This document shows, piece after piece, positions 31,329-42,426 of a DNA stretch of 64,000 nucleotides; positions within the stretch are counted from its first letter, which is position 1, and every line of letters begins with the position of its first letter. Position numbers and translations under genes: made by a program. The notes under the pieces were generated by a model. It was not told the origin of the DNA. It saw only the letters and a list, made by a program, of their open reading frames with translations, and did not search any database. The stretch is from NCBI GenBank assembly GCA_963575745.1, contig CAUYUJ010019893.1, forward strand, positions 283,589 through 347,588, in the 5' to 3' direction. Source of the stretch: Prorocentrum cordatum (Eukaryota > Sar > Dinophyceae > Prorocentrales > Prorocentraceae).

Positions 31329-31364
31329 GCCCCACCTGGGGGCGGCCGCGCTGGCGCGAGGGAG

Positions 31365-31590
31365 GAGAAAGAGGAGGAGGAGGAGGAGGAGGAGGAGGAG
31401 GAGGAGGAGGAGGAGGAGGAGGAGGAGGAGGAGGAAGAGGAGAGGAGGGGGAGTGGGAGGAGGGGAGGGGGAGGGGAGGGGGGGAGGGGGAGGGGGAGGG
31501 GGAGGGAGGGGAGGAGGAGGAGGAGGAGGAGGAGGAGGAGGAGGAGGAGGAGGAGGGGGAGGAGGAGGGGGAAGGAGAGGGAGGAGTGGA
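31365..31590. repeat. GGA array following the kinase exon
   Basis: Perfect GGA/GAG runs at about 31370-31435 and 31510-31555, separated by G-rich GGGGAGGGG. It mirrors the pyrimidine tract on the other side of the exon. Confidence 0.9.
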
Positions 31591-34222
31591 GGGCGATGAC
31601 TGCATGCTCGGGACTAAGGGTGCCCACACCGGCGGTGTGGCTGTACCCCCTCTTTGGGTTCTTTCTCTCTGCCTTCTTCTCTACCCCTTGTCTGCTTCAG
31701 GACAGGCAGTGTACCCTCTTATGCCTTCAGAGTCGAGTCGAGGCGAGACGGAGGGAGGAGGATTTGGAGGGAGGAGGAGGCGGAGGAGAAGGAGGAGGAG
31801 GAGGAGCAGGAGGACGATGGCATGCGCCGGGAACGGTGCTTTGTGTCTTCCTGGCAGGATGATGGGCCGATGTTTCACCACCACCATGCCTTACCGTGAC
31901 GTCATCCTCGCCTTCCGAGCTCCCCTCCACCCGCATGCCCCGCATGCCGCATGCATACGTCTTGGGGAGAGGCGAAGGGGAGGAAGGGGATGGTTTGCTA
32001 GGGTTCGGTTAGGCCGCCCCTGAAATGGGGGGGGCGATTAAATGGGGGGAGCGAGGGCTGCAGAAAAGGGGCCCTTCAGTCGGACAGGCACAGACCTACA
32101 CTTTGGGCGAGTGGATTAGCTTCTTGCGCGGATCCCCAAACTCCGAATTTATTTGTACGACGTCGTCTTACGTATTGTATCGCCCGTCATTCGAGGGAGC
32201 CGATCGCGCCTGTTGGATTTGCCTGGGCTTCGTCGTCGTTTGCCAGTGTCAGTCTGGAATCAAGACTTGCGCCTCACGGGTGGATTGAAGGATGAGCGCA
32301 AGGTGAGTCTTTCAGCTGCGGGGGGGTACGGGCGTTTGCTGCCACGCAGAGGCCAGGGGCAATTAGGAAATGTTTAGGGACATGGAGGGCGGCAGGTAGA
32401 GGAAGCACGGGGGATGGGGGAGGGCAAAGCAGCGGGCGGGAATGGGGAACATAGTGACCAGGCGAGATGCTCTGACAGGGGGAGCGATGTGGGTGGAGGC
32501 CGCACTTAGAACTCCTTCTGATAGCCCCGGGACGTTCAGACATTTCCGCCCGGAGGCCGGCAGGGGGTTCAGCGGCCCTTGTCTTCCTGACTCTGCGGGC
32601 GGGGCGCAACGACGCACCCGACCTGTACCCCGTCCCGTTCGTTAGGCGCTGGTCTGTACGTGCTCGCCCCGCGCGAGACATCCATCACACACTTCGCCAG
32701 GCACTAGGTGTAGTTCTGTACGTGCTGGTTTCGCTGGAGACATCCTCACAAAACGGAGCACTTATAGAACTACACTTAGCCAGCGGGGCGGGGTGCATGT
32801 CGGGTGCCGCCACTCGCGCTCCCAACGTGTACCGCGCCCCGGCCGGTAAGTGCCGTTCTGAACGTGTCCTTTATTCGCGAAGCATCGGCTGCCCGCGCTG
32901 CCCATAGCCGAGGCCCTGCCCCCTGGGCCGGCTCCCACCGACATCCCACATCTCCTGGCCCAGCGAATCCAGCCGTATGCCCGGGGGCCTCGAGGACGCG
33001 CAGTCCGCTTCCCTTCCCCGTCTGTGCACCAGCAGCAAATTCACGATCCGATCCCCCGCGCTTTGGAATTCTTCTTCGTGCCAGATTCCCCGTCCGAGGG
33101 TGAAACCTTGTTCGCGTTATGATTTCTCTTGCGGTTGCCGCCAAGCTTCGCCGTGAAACATGGTGATGGCTCCCACGCTTGGCACGCAACGTCGTCGGCA
33201 CGACCATCGCCCTCCATCGTAAGTCGCGAGGTGGTGTCCGTCCACCCAGACCGACCGACGCGCCAAATTTAATTATGATTGCCACCTCTTCGTCCCCGCA
33301 ACAAGGTGCAGTTTTGCTGTGTGTAGATGTAGATGTGTCCGATTCAGGGCCCTTTCGGGCCCAAAGGGATGCCTTTTTCCGAGGTCAGAGGAGTGCACCG
33401 GTCTTCCCCCGCCTATTCATCGTTCCCGCCATGACTTCGCGCTCATTCGACAGCATCACTGTATCACTCGCGGTGGGGGCTCACGCGAGGGGAGAAATGT
33501 CGGGGGTCGAGGAGAGCGCCAGCTCTGCACGCGCACTGGTTCTGGCCAGGCCCCTGCTGCGCCCAGGATCGGTGCATATGCCTTCCTGTCGGTTTTCGGG
33601 GCCCAGAACTCCGAGGTTTGGATGAAGTGGGAGAGCGGGGAGGCTTGGGGGACGGCGGGGAGTGAGGGTCAAGGGCAGCGATCGTGGGGTAGGCTATAGG
33701 GGTGGATGCACCACCCCCCAATCGCCCATTCTTCCCCAGCCTGCCCAAGAAGGTGCGGATTCAGCGTCGGGGCCCCACCGCCCGCGTGTCGGCGACGCAT
33801 TTCCGCCCCCTGGTCGAGGTGTCCCCCTCCTACGACAGGTTCGCGTCGTGCGGACCGGTGGCGACCCCGCCGCAGGCGTTTCAGATTGAACGCCGCCCGT
33901 GGCCCAGAATCGGCCCGTCGTTGACCGATCCCGCGTTCGCGAAACGCTCTTATCGTTCAAGTTTGAACGGTCCCCGCGGTGTCAGGAACCGACGCCAATG
34001 TCGACACGACGCGAACTTGCCGTAGGCCAGTCCCAGCCGCCGCTACCATTCAGGAGAGTGTTTTTTTGTATATATATATATACGTGTGTGTGTGAGGATT
34101 GTTTTTTTGGAATTCAAGAAACATTATTGTACTCGAATTCAAATGATTGGTTTTTGAATTCAACATATTGGTTTTTAATTCCACTTTCTGAATTCAGAGG
34201 CCAGGACGTACCGCCCCTACAG
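31591..34222. other. Intronic sequence without recognised exons
   Basis: Contains a small GGA run (31770-31810), a short inverted pair TGTAGTTCT/AGAACTACA (32710, 32765), part of the TATAGGGG(G/T)GGATGCA repeat (33690-33770) related to 37394-37591, a MITE (33832-34023) and a TA microsatellite (34070-34082). Frames here lack the host codon signature. Confidence 0.5.
33832..34023. mobile_element. MITE with GGCAGGTTCGCGTCGTG-type ends, copy 2
   Basis: Matches 29796-29970 along its length, with a 15-20-bp longer middle (TGGCCCAGAATCGGC). The inverted ends are ACAGGTTCGCGTCGTG and CGACACGACGCGAACTTG. Confidence 0.75.
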
Positions 34223-34369
34223 AGCGAAGCGCGCACGCGCACGCTCTCGGCGGCCGCGCGGCTTCGCGCGCAGCGACGGGGCCGAAGAGCACGTCGGAGA
34301 GCCGCGGGAGCGGGCGCGGGCGGGTCCTCCTCAAGCGGGAACGCGCGCGGAGACACACGGCAACAACCA
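34223..34369 (+). CDS. Candidate exon with consensus splice sites, unknown protein
   Basis: Acceptor CCCCTACAG at 34222 and donor GTAAGC at 34370 bound exactly 147 bases (49 codons, phase 0 to 0). The frame is SEARTRTLSAAARLRAQRRG, then an Arg-rich and Gly/Ser-rich tail. All three forward frames are open and codon bias does not pick one clearly, so the exon is supported by its splice sites rather than its protein. It lies inside the large intron between the first two kinase exons. Confidence 0.35.
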
Positions 34370-34664
34370 GTAAGCGAGCGTGTTCCAAAACTCGCAGAGT
34401 GCCCTACTCGCAAACGTCCGGAACAAAAAAGAAGGCTTACCCCGTCGTGGTAGATCGTGCATTTCCCTTTGTGTATCCAGGCCATAATCGAGTAGTGGGA
34501 CGCGCGTGTCTAACCAGGGAGGCTCCCATTCGCCCCGTCCCTTGCGCGCGCGCGCCGCCGGAGTCATGGCGCCCGCGGGGCCGCCGTCACTCCTCACCGT
34601 GCGGACGGTGGAGGGCAAGGAGGCCTCCATCCGGAGGAGGGCCAGTGGAGTCGAAGAAGAAAAA

Positions 34665-34835
34665 ACGCTAAAGGCAGAAACTTTTGTCGCTCCGCGCGGA
34701 TTTCTTGGATCCGCGCTGGGCCCCCCTGGCGGCGCCTCCGCCGCCGCCCCTGGCGCGTTCCGCGCGCCAGGGAGGGGCGTCTGGCGCAGATCCAAGAAAT
34801 CCGCGCGGAGCGCCAAAAGTTTATGTTCATAGCGT
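34665..34835. mobile_element. Fold-back MITE, GGTCCGCGCGGA family
   Basis: Arms CTCCGCGCGGATTTCTTGGA (left) and CAAGAAATCCGCGCGGAGCG (right) are near-perfect inverted repeats, extended by CAGAAACTTTTG and CAAAAGTTTATG. The core is CCCCTGGCGGCGCCTCCGC, shared with 40760-40912 and 52822-52945. Confidence 0.8.
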
Positions 34836-35549
34836 TTTGCGCTTGAATCGCCGCGGGGGGTGCTTCGGTCGGAACGAGGTATAAGATCGAGGTCGGTTTC
34901 GTGGAGGGTGCCCTGAGGGTCTTCATGTTTTTATGGGATGCTCTAGTGCACCCTGGGGGAGGGTGTACCCTCGAGTGTTCATCAGTTTGGCCAGCAGAGG
35001 GTCTCATACTCCTGCAGGATGTCTGTCCTGGGTACGATCGTGAGGGGGCAGGGGGGCTGCAAGTGGACGCGAGAGCAGGTTACATCCGGCCTGACCTAGC
35101 TTATAAAGTGGGCCGCGAGTGCCCCGAGAGGCTCAGGGGGGACACGTACCTCCCACTTGGCGGAGTTACCTCACCCGTGAGGCCACTTAGGGCACTCGCA
35201 GCCCTCTTACAAGGTTGGTTTGGCCAGATATCATCCACCTCAGCATCCAATCGTAACCTTCATGGAACCCGGACATGGTAGGGCCGTTTTTTCTCACCGT
35301 TCCCGAAACAGTGTCCCTTGACAGTAGGACTGGTACCAAAAAGAACGAACACGACACAAGCGGCCCCAGAAGCGGGACGGGCGGGAAACGGAACCGGCAA
35401 CTAAAAAAGCGGCGGGACCGCCAAAGAAGCGGCGACAGGAGGAGGAGGAGGAGGATGAGGAGGAGCAAGAGGAAAAAAAGAGAGGAGGAGCAGGAGGAGA
35501 GGGAGGGAGGAGGAGGAGGCATACGAGAGGGCGATGGGGGGCCAGGCAG
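34836..35549. other. Intronic sequence, no gene recognised
   Basis: Unique GC-rich DNA followed by a GGA array at about 35437-35520. It ends in the acceptor-like GCCAGGCAG at 35549. Confidence 0.5.
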
Positions 35550-35700
35550 GTTTGCCGCCGTCTCGGCCGGTCCTCCTCCGACCCCTCGAGCTGCGGGAGG
35601 GCCAGACGGTGCAGGAGCTGCGCCACCAGGTGGCTGGCGTGCTGGGGCTGCTGCAGGTGCGCACCCGCCTCGAGCACGGGCGCGTGCTGGCCAGCAACCA
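35550..35700 (+). CDS. Candidate exon, ubiquitin-fold-like fragment
   Basis: The frame reads SRPVLLRPLELREGQTVQEL, then RHQVAGVLGLLQVRTRLEH and GRVLASNQ, with G or C at nearly all third positions from about 35591. The pattern beta-strand, turn, TV-x-EL helix, then R-x-x-x-GRVL resembles the beta-1/beta-2/alpha-1 part of ubiquitin-like domains, but this is only a fold-pattern match. The end is placed at CAG with a GC donor at 35701; the acceptor is at 35549, or at CTCGAG near 35590. Confidence 0.45.
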
Positions 35701-36035
35701 GGCTCAGGAGCGAAAGAATCGGGGGCGGACAGAGCCCCCAATAGTGACGCGTCGATTCGTGAATTGTCCGTTTTCGGTTCTCGAGAGGGCGCCGTGGCCG
35801 TCATTTCCCAGGTTCGCGCCCGCCAGGTTTGGGCCTCAGGTCGTTTTCGCAAACCACGTTTTACTAAAGGGGGTCTGTCCATCCCCGAAAGAAGGGCGTA
35901 CACCTACACGAATCCGCGCTGATTTCGAGAGTACGCATGGCGCAAATGTTCGTATCGTGCGGCCAGTCTCGCGGATCGGGGGGCCGTGTTCGTGTACACA
36001 GCTGGGCGCGCATCTCCTCCGTGGGCTCCCTACAG

Positions 36036-36107
36036 GTGGTGGCGGACCTGCTCGGCTTGTCGGTGAGCGAGGAGGACCAGCACCGGCTGGCCCACTCGGC
36101 GGCGAAA
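36036..36107 (+). CDS. Candidate 72-bp exon, unknown protein
   Basis: Acceptor CTCCCTACAG ends at 36035 and a GT donor follows at 36108. The 24 codons (VVADLLGLSVSEEDQHRLAH, SAAK) are in phase 0 with G/C third positions in 23 of 24. Length, phase and bias match the kinase exons. Probably the exon after 35550-35700. Confidence 0.55.
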
Positions 36108-36489
36108 GTTGAATGCATCACCCTCACCGATCAACGAGCCAGGTAGTTCGATGGACGGCGGGGTCGGGCTCGTAGTTCGTCGAGCACGTGGCAAAATCCT
36201 AATGCTTCTCCGTCTCCCATCGATTCAGGAGAATCGCTGGTTGGTGAGCTTAGGGCTCGGGTGTCGTCGCCTGCCAATCCTGTCCCCACTGGGCCATGGC
36301 TTCCCAGATAGGCCCCGCGAGGCCTGAAGGAACGCGCATGCACGATCCAGGACTCCCCCCCCTTTCCAACGCTGATGCAACCGCCACTCCCCCGCCGGAT
36401 GGGTACGCCCGTGAGTCTCGCAAAGGCCTCGCGAAAGGGATCCCCCTCTCTGTGGTCGTAGGCCTGTGGGCGTGGAGTGGTGGAGGATG

Positions 36490-36645
36490 GACGTCGTCGT
36501 CGTTGTCGTCGGCGCCGTTGTCGTCAACGTCGTCGTCATCGTCGTCGTCCTCGTCCTCTTCGTCGTCGTCGTCGTTGTCTTCGTCGTCTTCGTCTTTGTC
36601 CTCGTCCTCGCCCTCGCCCTCGTCGTCCTCCCATCTCATCTTGGG
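36490..36645. repeat. GTC triplet array
   Basis: An imperfect run of GTC/GTT/CTC triplets about 155 bp long, similar to 1400-1475. Confidence 0.85.
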
Positions 36646-36809
36646 GGGCTGCGGAACCCTGGGACCCATCTCATCGGGGCGGGGGGGCCCGTGAACCCTC
36701 TTATGTCCTGGGTGGTGAAGCCAGCCGGCGGGGCGAAGGCCACGCCAGTGGGAATAGGGACCGGCTCATCGATGATCATTCGGCGACGAGCGAGGGGGGG
36801 AAGTGAGAA

Positions 36810-36930
36810 GGAGAGGGCCTTCTCAGAAATGTTCGGCGGGGCTCCCTGCAGAGAAATGTGCGGCGTCTTCTGGGGCAGGCTTAGGAAGCGCCTCAGCCTT
36901 CCGAGAAGGCCTGCCCCTTCCCACTTCCCC
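36810..36930. repeat. Fold-back repeat, CTTCTGAGAAGGC family
   Basis: GAGGGCCTTCTCAGAAATG on the left and CAGCCTTCCGAGAAGGCCTG on the right frame a short unique core, ending in CCCCTTCCCACTTCCCC. Related to 1-157 and 52620-52800. Confidence 0.55.
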
Positions 36931-36951
36931 CCGGGAGCGCCGCCTCATCAG

Positions 36952-37077
36952 AGGACGTGGTGCCCCCACCCACGGAGATGAGGGGCCGCAGGGCGCACGC
37001 GTTCTTCCAGGTCCACCAGGAGGAGGACATCTTCAACCTCGGCAAGCCGGAGGCCCACCGCGGGAAGAGCCCCTGCG
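36952..37077 (+). CDS. Candidate exon, unknown protein
   Basis: The frame DVVPPPTEMRGRRAHAFFQV, then HQEEDIFNLGKPEAHRGKSP, has G or C at every third position up to TGC at 37074-37076. Possible acceptors are CATCAG at 36951 and CACGGAG at 36977; the donor would be a non-GT site (GATCCT). Protein not recognised. It continues the series at 35550 and 36036. Confidence 0.5.
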
Positions 37078-37393
37078 ATCCTGGCGTTGCCATTCTCTCG
37101 CACGGGATGCTTCCGCCGGGCCTCGGCAGGGCCGGACCTGAAGGGTGTTTTGGCGGTGTCGTGGGCCGTTTTCGTTTCGACTTCGTCTTGCGGCAGAGGT
37201 GGAGTGAAGACGAGACCAGGGAAAACGGAAACAACACGAACGCGACAAACACCGTTCGGGTTCAGCCCTGGGCCTCGGGCCCCGGGGCTATCGCAGAGCG
37301 ATCGGGCTCGGAAGATGCAGCGGATGCATGGGGTGTGCAGTGGAGGCCCATGCCAGGAGACACCCTGCTTGCCTCCAGGGTTCGGGGGCAGCG

Positions 37394-37591
37394 ATAGGGG
37401 GGGATAGGCATAGGGGGGGATGCATCGACCCCCAATCGCCCACTGATCGCCGATAGGGGTCCGACAGCCCCACCCCGCTCAGGGAGGTGCGGATTCACTA
37501 TCGGGGGCCTATCGCCGATCTATCGACGGTGTATCGCCGATTCCAGGTCGATGCATCCCCCCCTATGCCTATCCCCCCCTACCGTTGCCCC
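37394..37591. mobile_element. Inverted-repeat element (GGGGGGATAGGCATAGGGGG)
   Basis: The left arm (37396-37430) and the right arm (37545-37591) are inverted copies over about 33 bp, including ATGCATCGACC / GGTCGATGCAT. The core has several GATCGCCGAT and CTATCGCC words. A partial relative lies at 33690-33770. Confidence 0.8.
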
Positions 37592-39448
37592 TCAAGGGTG
37601 CCCTTGGTTTCTAGGGTTTTGATGTTTTTGCTACGGGAAGCGTGACCTTCCCACACCTAATCATCCATGGACGTCCTAGTGTCTCAGGGTTGGGTTTCTG
37701 GTGGAAGGGTTCTTGTGGACTGGCCTCCACTGTAAGGCTCCATCCGTGGTTTGTTACACGATATTCAGTTTATTTCGCGACGCCAGATCTCAGCGGCAAA
37801 TCAGATGAGGACAGGTTGCGGGCATACTGCTGCGCTGCCCTCGTCGCCGTGGCGGGATTTGCTACGAAAGCCTGGCCGGAGCTCGCCCCAGGAAGGGGCC
37901 GCGGAATGGCGGTTATGGGGGCAAGAGATTTCTTAATTTCAAAAACAGCACAAAGACGCCCCCCTCGGGGAGGGCCAAAATGAATGAGCGGGGCAGACTA
38001 ATAAGATTCAGCCTCCGGGAATTGAGTTTCTAATCGTCGCCCCCCCCCCCCCCCGCAGTTTTCTGCCGTCGAGCGGAGATCGATGTTCCATTCGCTCCTC
38101 GCCTGATCTCCCGCGCGGCGGGGGGGGGGATTGCAGAGAGAGGAAGGATAGGGTGTAGGTAAAGGAGGGCGCTGTCGAAGAGGTGGAACGCAGCAGACGC
38201 AGCGCGAGCACTGTCGCAGACACCGCGGCGATGAAAGCGTTGCTTTAATCGCTCCCCCCTCTCCGCCTGCGTTTCCGAGCGAGTGATTCCACGGAAGCAC
38301 CGCGTCGACGTCGGTCAGACTGCTCCTGCCCTCTCCTTCTCGGAGTTGTCTCTTTCCGCCCTGCACATCATGTCTTGCTTTCCACGCAGGGCGGCTGGCC
38401 GCAGGCAGCCCCGCGGCCCCGAGTCGTCCGCCCCTGCGGCTTCGAGTTGTCAGCCCACGGGGTCCTTCCCAGGCAGTCAGAGATCGTCCGCCCTCCGTCA
38501 GGCTGCTTTGGCCTGCCCGGCTCGGAATTGCCCCCCCCCCCCCCCGCCCTGAACTGTCAGCCCTTCCCCCGTTTGGCCTCCAGACACCCCAGGACTGTTC
38601 GCCCTCCGTTTGCTTGCCCCGCCCCCCGCTAATTACTGCGGTGGCACGCACGAAGGCCCGCGAAACTATCTATGATTCGAATCGTCTGCTCCAGTCTTTT
38701 GTGTTTTCATCGCTTGCTCCCGTTCTCGGTCGGTCGGTGGGGTGCCGCCGGGACAAACAGCGGCTCTCCCGCCGGCCCAGATATGTGCGACTTCGGTCCC
38801 CGAACCCCTTCTCTGGGGTTTCTCCCGATCGATTGCCTGCGCGGCGAGGCCTGCCGTGGCGGCGAGGGGGCACCCGGGAGGCCCAGCCGGGGCGGCGGAG
38901 CACGCCAGAGGGGGCCGCCGTTGCCTCGACGGGCCCCCCCCCCCTCCGGGTCTGAGTTTTCTTTTGGGGGCCTCGAGGTTTGTTCGGATCCTGGCAAGTT
39001 TCTGTTTGCATGCGTGGAGATGGGGGGGCGCGGGGGGGGGACCGCAAGGAAACGCGACCTCAAGCAAGTCGGGACTCGCTTGCACACCTGTTCGGTCCGG
39101 CGCCGTCCGAGCGGTGGCACAGGTTGGGGGCAAAGTGCCGGCCAGCCGGCCAGCATTGCCAAGCATCCGGAAGAACGCGTGGGCAGAAGAGTGCGATCGG
39201 CAGCTCTGCAGGAAATACGAAGAGAGAGAGGCAGAACAATGGAACGCATCACGATTGTGGAGCAGAGAGTGGCGCGCCCGATTGTGACATCATAGGTCTT
39301 GGAGGCCTCTTGGGGCCCCTTGGGGGCCTCTTGGGGCCTCCTGGCGGCCTCTTGAGGCCGATGGCTCGACATGTCCGTTCGGGTCCCCCGTCCTGGGCCC
39401 CCTCTCGGGGCAGTCTTAGGGGCCGCCTGGGCCGTTTTGGGGCCTTCG
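37592..39448. other. No gene recognised
   Basis: Unique GC-rich DNA with C-runs (38040, 38530, 38935) and G-runs. Repeated words TCGTCCGCCC and GTCAGCCC at 38410-38620. 39300-39440 is a degenerate GGGGCCTCTTGG minisatellite. Frames on both strands are long but not protein-like. Confidence 0.5.
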
Positions 39449-40086
<638 letters not shown>

Positions 40087-40316
40087 ATCGAGGATAGAGG
40101 CCGTCTTGGAGCGAGCACCGGAAGCTGCTGCGTGTGCTGGGGTCCCCGTGAAGACCCGCTCCCTCGGACTGCGCCCACCTCTCTGCGGGCGTGGGGCCGT
40201 GCCCCAGGGCGTCGGGGAGAGCCGTGGCCCGGCCTCGAGGGCAGCGGAGAGCGGCATGCGACTTCTGTGTTTCCCTCTGGCGGCGAGGCACGGGCAGGCC
40301 GCTCCGGCGCGTGGCC

Positions 40317-40676
40317 ACGGCAGGCCCGCGTCGTGTCGACTGGCGGCGACCCCAGCGCGGGCGTGGAAGGTCGAACGCCACCCGTGGCCAAGAGTCGGCC
40401 CATCCTTGCACGATCGGGCCTTTTTTCAGGAGGGAAAAAAACACACAGACACCATGAATCGTCGACTCCCCAGAAAATATGGGAAAATATGGGAAGTGGG
40501 GGGGAAGACAAAAATCCAGAAAATATGGGAAAATATGGGGGATCCTTTTATTTGTGTGTATTTATTTGTGTGTCCCAGGGCCCCTTCATTTTTGGAAGGG
40601 CCGAGCATCCCAGTTCTAACGATCCCCGCGTTGTCAGGAACCAGCGCCGGGGTGGACACGGCGCTGACCTGCCGTA
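40317..40676. mobile_element. MITE copy 3, split by a nested repeat
   Basis: The outer parts (40317-40425 and 40612-40676) match the MITE at 33832-34023, including the inverted ends. The middle, about 40428-40610, is another repeat (AAAATATGGGAAAATATGGG) also present at 43160-43300 and 51195-51320. So the second repeat inserted into this copy. Confidence 0.7.
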
Positions 40677-40759
40677 GCCGGGGCAACCGCAAGGCGAACT
40701 GTCGGGTGTGCAGGAGGATCAATTGGCGAGGGCGGCCGCGCGGGGCGAAGAACGGCACA

Positions 40760-40912
40760 TACATAGAAGTTAATTGTTCTAAGATCCGCAGGTTTGGGGG
40801 GCATCGGCGCTGGGGCCCCCCTGGCGGCGCCTCCGGCGCCGCCCCTGTGCGCGCTCCGCGCGCCAAGGGGCAAGTCCGCGCGGACCTCCGAGAAGTTTTG
40901 TGTTTATGCCGT
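40760..40912. mobile_element. Fold-back MITE, GGTCCGCGCGGA family
   Basis: Shares the core CCCCCCTGGCGGCGCCTCCG and the right arm GTCCGCGCGGACCTCCGAGA with other family members; the left arm has decayed (AAGATCCGCAGG). Confidence 0.65.
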
Positions 40913-40934
40913 GTGTTTTTCTGTCCTGTGTTCG

Positions 40935-41300
40935 GCGGCGAGCAAGGGGAGAACACGAGAAGGAACATGCGTCCTTCGTAGGCGGCGGAGCTTCTCAGAA
41001 GCTCCCTCGCGCCTACTGAGAAGTGTTTGTTCCTGTCTTCGGGGAAGGCTTGATTAAAAATTGTTCAGACTTGGCCTTCTCCTTCCCAGGATCCTCGAAC
41101 CGCGAACCTCGATGCCCGATCTTCGATCCAGGATCCTCGAACCTCGATCTTTGATCTTCTTGCCTCGATCCTCGATCCTCGATCCAGGATCCTCGATCAT
41201 CGAGCTCGATCCTCGATGCTCGATCCTGTCCAAGGCGCAGTCTGGCCTTAAGGGGACTTGGCCTTCTCCTTCTCACTTCCCCCCCTCGCTCGCCGCCAGT
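40935..41300. repeat. Inverted-repeat region with GATCCTCGA words
   Basis: GGCGGCGAGCAAGGGGAGAA (40934) pairs with TTCCCCCCCTCGCTCGCCGC (41278). Inside are CTTCTCAGAAGC palindromes and, at 41085-41230, repeated CTCGATCCTCGATCCAGGAT. Likely a decayed fold-back element of the CTTCTGAGAAGGC family. Confidence 0.5.
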
Positions 41301-41480
41301 CCACAGACATGCGACGTCTTGAATGCATCAGGGCGGAGGTTGCTCGTTTCCTTTTTTTTCTTCTGTGAGCCCTCGCGGGGCCCGGGGACCGTTCGCGAAG
41401 ACGACCCGCGACGAGAAACCGGCCGTGGGGAAAAAGTGGGGATTTCCGGGGGCATGCGTACCGGGCGGGGCTAGGATTAT

Positions 41481-41633
41481 GTCGGGCGTGTCCCTCTTCA
41501 GGAGGTCTATTTATTTTTTTGGCGAAAAAATAGTCTGGGGGCCATTGTCGACTACGTTTGGCAATTTGTGGCCATTCGTTCGCTCTGTTTTTATTGCTCG
41601 CTGAAAATCTGCCTGGAGGGGGACATGCCCGAC
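41481..41633. mobile_element. MITE, GTCGGGCATGTCCC family
   Basis: Starts GTCGGGCGTGTCCCTCTTCA and ends GGAGGGGGACATGCCCGAC, inverted ends of about 22 bp. The 153-bp AT-rich body includes the family word ATAGTCTGGGGGC. Confidence 0.85.
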
Positions 41634-41790
41634 CGAAGGCTGGGACCGAGTGCCCCGACTTCCTCAGAGCGTTTCCGCGCCTGGGGCGCCCAGAGCCGCC
41701 GCACCCCACAGATCCCCGACGCATCCCGGTCCGATGCCGTCCCTCTCCGGGCCTCGTCGGCCTCCGCGCCTTGAGAGACGCAAGATTTGA

Positions 41791-41982
41791 GTCGTGCCTG
41801 TCCTTCTACATGGGAAATCTTCACACAAAATAGTCCGGGGACGATTTTTTCAGACTATTGTTTGGTTATTGTTTAAGTGTTTTTTTAAATTTCTGTGTGA
41901 AAAGATAGTCTGGGGGCATCTGTGGAGTATCTTGTATTTTTTGGCCCCAGATCCGCCCGTGGGGGGACACGTGCTGCCCGAC
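41791..41982. mobile_element. MITE, GTCGGGCATGTCCC family (longer member)
   Basis: Starts GTCGTGCCTGTCCTTCTACA and ends GTGGGGGGACACGTGCTGCC plus CGAC. The 192-bp body has two AGTC(C/T)GGGG words and T-runs. It ends about 50 bp before a candidate exon. Confidence 0.7.
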
Positions 41983-42035
41983 CCGGCGCAAGCCGCCGTA
42001 TGCTCGGGCGTGTGTGCTCTGGCGGTGCGCCCGAG

Positions 42036-42158
42036 GGCTCCCTGGAGCACTACGGCCCGTCGGCGTGCGGGGACTCCCTGCGCACCTGGGAGGTCGGGGC
42101 CATCGCCTGCCTGGACACCCCGGAGGGCTGCGGCTACGTGCTCTTCGGCCGGGAGTGA
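42036..42158 (+). CDS. Candidate last exon, unknown protein
   Basis: From GGC at 42036, after CCCGAG, 40 codons in phase 0 run to TGA at 42156-42158: GSLEHYGPSACGDSLRTWEV, then GAIACLDTPEGCGYVLFGRE. Every third position is G or C, the strongest such run in the window, so it is very likely real coding DNA. The protein is not recognised. Being terminal, it cannot be part of the kinase mRNA whose exons flank it at 31.2 and 46.6 kb, unless the exon ends before GAGTGA with a GA donor. Confidence 0.6.
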   Translation, partial: GSLEHYGPSACGDSLRTWEVGAIACLDTPEGCGYVLFGRE

Positions 42159-42236
42159 GCCCCCGGCCGGCCGCCGCGGGCCCCACGCCGCCCTCCGCCC
42201 TCGCCTCGGGGTGGGCCCCATAGATCTGCACGAACG

Positions 42237-42426
42237 GAATGGGCACGGAAAGAGTGGGTACATTGCCACACAGCGGAGCCTGCTCATTTTGAACAGGACT
42301 CGCTGTCCACGCCGCCGCGGCCTGTGTCCATTCGAGACAGAAGGCCGCGTGCCCAACAGCGGCCGCTGTTGGTTTGGGACAACAGTTGCTGTTGGGCATT
42401 GCGCCCATTCTTTCCGTGCCCATTTC
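42237..42426. mobile_element. Inverted-repeat element (GAATGGGCACGGAAAGA ends)
   Basis: Left end GAATGGGCACGGAAAGAGTG, right end CCCATTCTTTCCGTGCCCAT, inverted over about 24 bp. The core has inner palindromes (CAACAGCGGCCGCTGTTG). No coding capacity; only one copy in the window. Confidence 0.75.
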
